A stretch of 64,000 nucleotides of DNA, taken from Collybia mongolica (taxonomy: Eukaryota; Basidiomycota; Agaricomycetes; Agaricales; Clitocybaceae). Location of the stretch: the NCBI GenBank assembly GCA_013420905.1, contig JAAXNY010000006.1, positions 3,844,001 to 3,908,000 on the forward strand. The letters are read 5' to 3'. Shown here piece by piece: positions 59,701 through 64,000 of this stretch. The position numbers were made by a program, and so were the translations under genes. A model generated the notes under the pieces. The model ran no database searches, was not told the DNA's origin, and worked only from the letters and a program-made list of their open reading frames with translations. How positions within the stretch are numbered: position 1 is the stretch's first letter; the number at the start of each line of letters is the position of its first letter.

Positions 59701-62700
59701 TGCAATCGTTACACTATTATGTGGAGATGGAATAAGTCTATCCATACTGCGATAACGATCAATCTCTGCCAATATCTGCTTGAGTAATTCTGCGTCCTCA
59801 GCGTTATGCTCGCTTCGGACTTCTGATGGAAGCAATTCTCCACGTTCAGGGGGGGCAATAGAGACGGTAGCAGATGCTGCGGCTGAAATGATAGCGCAGA
59901 TGTAGTACCCATCCGAGTACTGATCACATTGTCAGTTGACCATAATGTATATGTAAGTGTTTCGGTACTTACAAGATTGGCGGTGTTGTCGTTGTATCGT
60001 AGTTGGTCAATCAAAAACTGCCTGACGACGGATGGTGCTTTCCCGTTCTCGAAACGTATCCGAGAGATCGCATTCACCAAACTCTAGAGGACAGTCATGA
60101 AACAGGCACACAAGAAAATGGAAAGTACTCACCTTCCGCACAAAATATTCAGAGAAGTCGGAAAATTCATTGGGTTTGGGGACGTAAGTATGAGCGAAAA
60201 GATCCTGGTTGGCATCTTCAGGTTCGTAACAATAGCGTAGAAAAAGTTTGAATAGATGAAATAGCCCAAGGAAGTCGAGCCGTCGGATTGCACACTAATA
60301 TGAATGAGCGAAAGTCCTCAGCTTTGAAATTAGCACTTACGTTGACGAGTGCCAAGGATGCTTCACAGCGAATACGAAAATAATAATTGGATACCAAGAC
60401 TGTTTTTGTCAGCGTGCTTGAGACGATGGCAGTAGGTTTCTCAGCCAATGCGTGGATAGCCTGATGATGATGGGTATACTCGTTAGTTGCCGATCTCGCG
60501 TCGGCCTGAGAACAGGTGCAAAAAAATGAGCACACCTCGAGCTGAGCGACGACATCTCGATCTCTCTGCAACTGCGACACCCACATGAAATCGGGTTGGT
60601 CAAACTTGACGTTTGCAATCCATTCGAAATCCGCGTCCATCCGAATCCATTCATATGTTGCACCGCTCATCGTCCCTTCATCCTCCTCTGTCCAATCAGC
60701 TACCTTCCAATTCTCCCGCTCTTGCTCCTTCTCCCAGACCTCCAACCCAAATCCCATATCGACCATCCCCATAGCTTCAGCAGCCTCTGTGTCTCCTTCC
60801 GCTGCAGCTTGCGCGGCTGCCTGCCGCGCCAAATAGCGTTTCGTGTTACGCCGAACACGTTTGTACTTAGTGTTAAAAGGCACTTCGTAACGTTTGAATG
60901 GTGATCGAATGTCAAGGACATGTTCATACGGAGTCCCATCCGCCTCATGAATGCGGATGGTCATTTGTCCCTGGTGATGCAACAAAATGAACCATGCAAA
61001 CTTGAACACAACACAATACTAACCTCAAAGAATGGTACAGGTTTCATCAATACTTTGGTAACCTCATTGTGCTCCATAGCCTTGAATGCGGGCGCATCCT
61101 GCCTCATGGTGATCTCCACGGCCATCTTCTTTCGATTAAATGTCGCAGAGAATCCAAATGAAGGACATCCACTTCCATAGATCCATTGTTCCGCGAAACT
61201 ACGGGGGTCTACCCCACTGACCTTCCTGCAGGTCCGCAAGAATGCGTGAGTAGAAAGGGTATTGTTCTGCATCTCTCCGCTGATGGCAGACAAGAAGAGC
61301 TTCGGCAAAACACGACTCAAGCCTAGCGATGTTCCCGATTTCCCAAGCCTTCGATCAAGAATATGCAGGACCAGAGGAGCCTTGAGGTTAATAAAGGGTA
61401 AAGTAGCAGCATCCGGCGGATCCAAGACCTGGGGCTGACAGATTGGAGGCATGTTACCAACGTCCCATTCCAAAACACGTTGCATGTCTTTCTTGAGCCT
61501 GAAACGGTACTCGTTGTTCCCAAGTAGCTTGCGTATGAACAAGCCAGTGATGTAAAGCGCCAGACCATTGACCAGCCATATATCAGACCAATTCTTGGGT
61601 TGTATGTTGATTCCTACCCATTGACACGCAAGTGCGTGACCGAGGACATGTCGTGTCTCCAGAGCTTGCTCAATAGCGTCATCCCCGTGTAATAAATCGG
61701 TGGTTAGTATAGAGAAGGTAGATCCGTCAAATCGCTGTGTCGGAAGTTGATCAACGAAAACAAGTTTGTAGGACCCAAAAGGATAGGAGCCAAATTCAGT
61801 GGAGTAAAAACTCATTGCCGTACGGAGAGAAGATGTTGAGGCCGCCAGGAAAGTTTCGTGCCCTGGGAGACAAAATGCATACATCAGAGGTTGGGACGCT
61901 CCTGGAACATCGTCGGCGGTGCTATCGGGGGGTATCGAAAGAAGGTGGAAGGGGCCAGCAGCGAAGGCGACATGTTGTACGGAGGTGAGTACCGCCTGAG
62001 AGAATAAAAATATTGTCTTGTTGGAATTGTAGGGATGTGCAACCTGAGGCAAGTGAGGAGAAAGTAGGAAAAATTCGACAGGCCAACACACCTGTTCAAC
62101 GAGCTCACCACTACAAACGACGAGTGTTGGAATGGCTTCGTTCTGCTCCTCATCATCCTGTACCACCGAACGCTCCTCTAGATACCTTGGAACTACGAAC
62201 TCAAACTCCCATGTGCATTTTTCCCATAAATTATCGATACACGGAACCCAACATCTTGCAGCATCGGGAGAGGACGGCGTCGTGTATGCATGAGGGATAC
62301 GCTTTCGAGGGAATGAGTCACAGTGCTATCCAGTGACAAGACTCGACTCACGTAGGGATGAGAGTCAGTTGGAAGGACAAATTCAAAGCCATCGACCGGA
62401 TTACGAAGACTGTAGGCGATGTTGATGGTGATTGGGGAAAATTCAGGGATTGTCTGAGACTGCAAGAACCCCGGCGTCTGCGGTTCAGGTGTGGCAGCTA
62501 ACGCTAAACGATTAGTGTCATCTCATTCTATTAATATCATCTATGCCTCACCTTCACTGAATACTACTCCTGACTGTAAATGGCCTGACTGCCTCAATGG
62601 CACCTCCCGGGGTATGGCTATCGCCAGCTCGCCCTCGTCCCCCTCCTGAAGCGCTGAGTATATTTTGCGTTTCAGTTCGGGATGTCTGTGACAATCTTGA

Positions 62701-63128
62701 GCTTCATTCGGGGCACCCATCGTTATGTTGGTAAGAGAGTCGTGGTGTGTGAACTCCGCAGGATGGCCAGCAACAGTAACAGTATTGATGGCTGTGAATT
62801 TTTGAATTCTGCAATAAGTTCAGAAGCAGGTAGCCACATACAACATTGACGGGAGTGGAGGTAAATAGTCTTCAGGTCTCTGCTCGTTGGAACGATTGTA
62901 ATCTCCGTATAACCCTGGTCGCGACATGAGCGGCTTTGGTGAGAACGACAAGAACGGTCTATACCCAAAGGCTACCCGAGAAATCGATCTCCAAAACAAC
63001 CTTTTGATGGCTAGTAAAGAAAGAAACGGGTGTTAATAGGAGAATTTGAGGATAACATGCGACGAGGCGACTTATATGGAGAAGCCACGACGATAGCTTT
63101 CGCGTTGCTGGTGGTTACGTGAGTCCAT
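56726..63128 (-). CDS. TAF2: TFIID subunit TAF2 with three C-terminal bromodomains
   Basis: Core-promoter-binding TFIID subunit with an M1-aminopeptidase-like fold. N-terminal exons: MDSRNHQQRESYRRGFSI, HQKVVLEIDFSGSLW, GYTEITIVPTSRDLKTIYLH, SPITINIAYSLRNPVDGFEF. The peptidase-like exon (60961-62166) has LVFVDQLPTQRFDGSTFSIL and HVLGHALACQW, where the HExxH zinc motif is lost, as is usual in TAF2. Then IRSPFKRYEVPFNTKYKR, an ARM/HEAT-like region, and YEWIRMDADFEWIANVKFDQ. The C-terminus carries three bromodomains: about 58,300-58,640 (PMDLSTMGAKLEEGMYKDRF, LMASNAKLYN), 57,120-57,520 (HPMDFGTISNKLIQGKYSTM, VFSNCRQFN) and 56,800-57,110 (YDTAEAFEADIELMLDNALT then FN). All keep the acetyl-lysine-binding Asn. 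Disordered Pro/Lys-rich linkers lie between them. The first intron (63011-63075) has unusual AT-AG ends. The stop at 56726 follows a basic KKVKLV tail. Confidence 0.9.
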
Positions 63129-63310
63129 TGGTGTAACCAGTTGCAAGAAAGACGAAGATGGGTCAGTTAAGACGTCTTTGTCGCGCAAATTATGGCCAGA
63201 AGTGAATATGGGGAAGGGTTGTGTAAAATGGCTGACGGGGGAGGGTGGAGGTGGTCAGTCAAGAGGTTGGACAAGCGATTATGTAATCTTCCCCGGCTTT
63301 GAACTCAACC
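63129..63310. promoter_or_regulatory. Short bidirectional promoter, TAF2/LTV1
   Basis: Only 182 bp lie between the TAF2 start (63128, minus) and the LTV1 start (63311, plus). It must serve both genes. It contains G-rich plus-strand stretches near 63,205-63,260. Confidence 0.55.
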
Positions 63311-64000
63311 ATGCCACCGAAATCGATTTTTCGCCAACCAGGCGCAAAACACTTCCAACTCGTTCATCGATCACAACGGGACCCTCTCATCCACGACCTA
63401 GATGCAAGTCAGCACGTCCTAAAACCTGTAGAACGCGAGAACGCAAAGAAGGTAAAATATCTGAACGTAATCTCACAATTTAAATTTGATCTCCCGGTCA
63501 GGGCAAATCTCGCGCAGATCTAGAATCTATACTATCCTCCTCAGAATTTATTCACGATCAGAAGGCAAACATTGGAGAGGCCGCCATCTATGGTGTCTAC
63601 TACGATGATACCGAATATGATTATATGCAACATCTCCGGGCAGTCGGTATTCAAGAGGATGGTGTGGAGAGCGTGCTCATAGAAGCCCAAATTCCCTCAA
63701 AAGCACAGGAAAAATTGCAAGGAATCCAACATCGAGATCTGCCCCCGGAAGTTCTCGCCTCAACTTCTGAGCTCCCTAGGACATACGAATCACAACAGGC
63801 GATTCCAGAGAGCATCGCAGGATTTCAACCTGATATGGATCCTCATCTAAGGCAGGTCCTTGAAGCCTTGGATGATGATGCATTCGTAGATGATAACCTC
63901 GAGGATAATTTCTTTGGGGAATTGGTGGGAGACGGTGAACGTGGGTCTGATGAAGATGTTGAATTTCCTTTTGGCGAGGACGGGGCTGAAGACCCCAAGG
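63311..64000 (+). CDS. LTV1: LTV1, 40S ribosome biogenesis factor (partial, 3' end beyond the window)
   Basis: Assembly factor for pre-40S subunits that is released by casein kinase 1 phosphorylation. The start at 63311 (MPPKSIFRQPGAKHFQLVHR) gives the conserved Ltv1 opening, followed by SQRDPLIHDLDASQHVLKPV. A 50-nt intron (63452-63501, GTAAAA donor and CAG acceptor) leads to GKSRADLESILSSSEF. Next come AAIYGVYYDDTEYDYMQHLR, the acidic LEALDDDAFVDDNLEDNFFG and EDVEFPFGEDGAEDPK, where the window ends. The N-terminal signature and the YYDDTEYDYMQHLR block are specific for Ltv1. The C-terminal half is missing because of the window edge. Confidence 0.92.

Noticed and set aside
61620..61655. Broken HExxH zinc motif in TAF2 (HVLGHALACQW)
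   Set aside because: TAF2 is a known catalytically dead relative of M1 aminopeptidases, so this is expected.

Overview
This window is nuclear DNA of a filamentous basidiomycete, most likely an Agaricomycete. The genes are packed on both strands and are cut by many introns of about 50-60 nt with GTRNGT/YAG borders. The proteins look like basidiomycete versions: an NTE1 with the Ser/Thr-rich linker seen in that lineage, a Rsm22/METTL17, a TAF2 that carries bromodomains, and a FYVE-type FAB1. I saw no rRNA, tRNA, transposon with coding capacity, CRISPR array or bacterial feature. Spliced models were built by eye from reading frame, splice signals and remembered family motifs. Outer coordinates are firmer than internal exon borders.

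Layout. 1-7.5 kb, minus: VPS33 (SM protein, cut by the window edge), then NTE1 (lysophospholipase). 8.2-10.6 kb, minus: a mitochondrial isocitrate/2-methylisocitrate lyase. 10.6-13.4 kb: gene-poor. 13.4-16.1 kb, plus: two unrecognised, apparently lineage-specific genes. 16.6-20 kb, plus: an NVJ2-like SMP-domain lipid-transfer protein. 22.1-24.7 kb, plus: a large disordered unknown protein. 25.1-28.1 kb, minus: a long golgin-like coiled coil. 28.6-29.9 kb, minus: a heterotrimeric G-protein beta subunit. 30-37.5 kb: an accessory, gene-poor stretch. It holds three tiny tandem genes, each little more than one double-stranded-RNA-binding domain, and a 249-bp tandem duplication. 37.5-39.5 kb, minus: SAD1/USP39 splicing factor. 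39.6-45.5 kb: three mitochondrial translation genes (RSM22, uL1m, mL40). 45.7-47.7 kb, minus: CSN2. 48.8-56.3 kb, plus: FAB1. 56.7-63.1 kb, minus: TAF2 with three bromodomains. 63.3 kb to the end, plus: LTV1 (partial).

Most genes are conserved housekeeping genes with no operon-like linkage. Several pairs are head-to-head over 130-185 bp (SAD1/RSM22, TAF2/LTV1) and may share promoters. The best candidate for something not yet described is the dsRBD-only cluster at 33.0-36.05 kb. All three genes share a 7-10 nt first exon, a phase-1 first intron and a phase-1 second intron at the same place in the domain, so they are diverged tandem copies of one ancestor.
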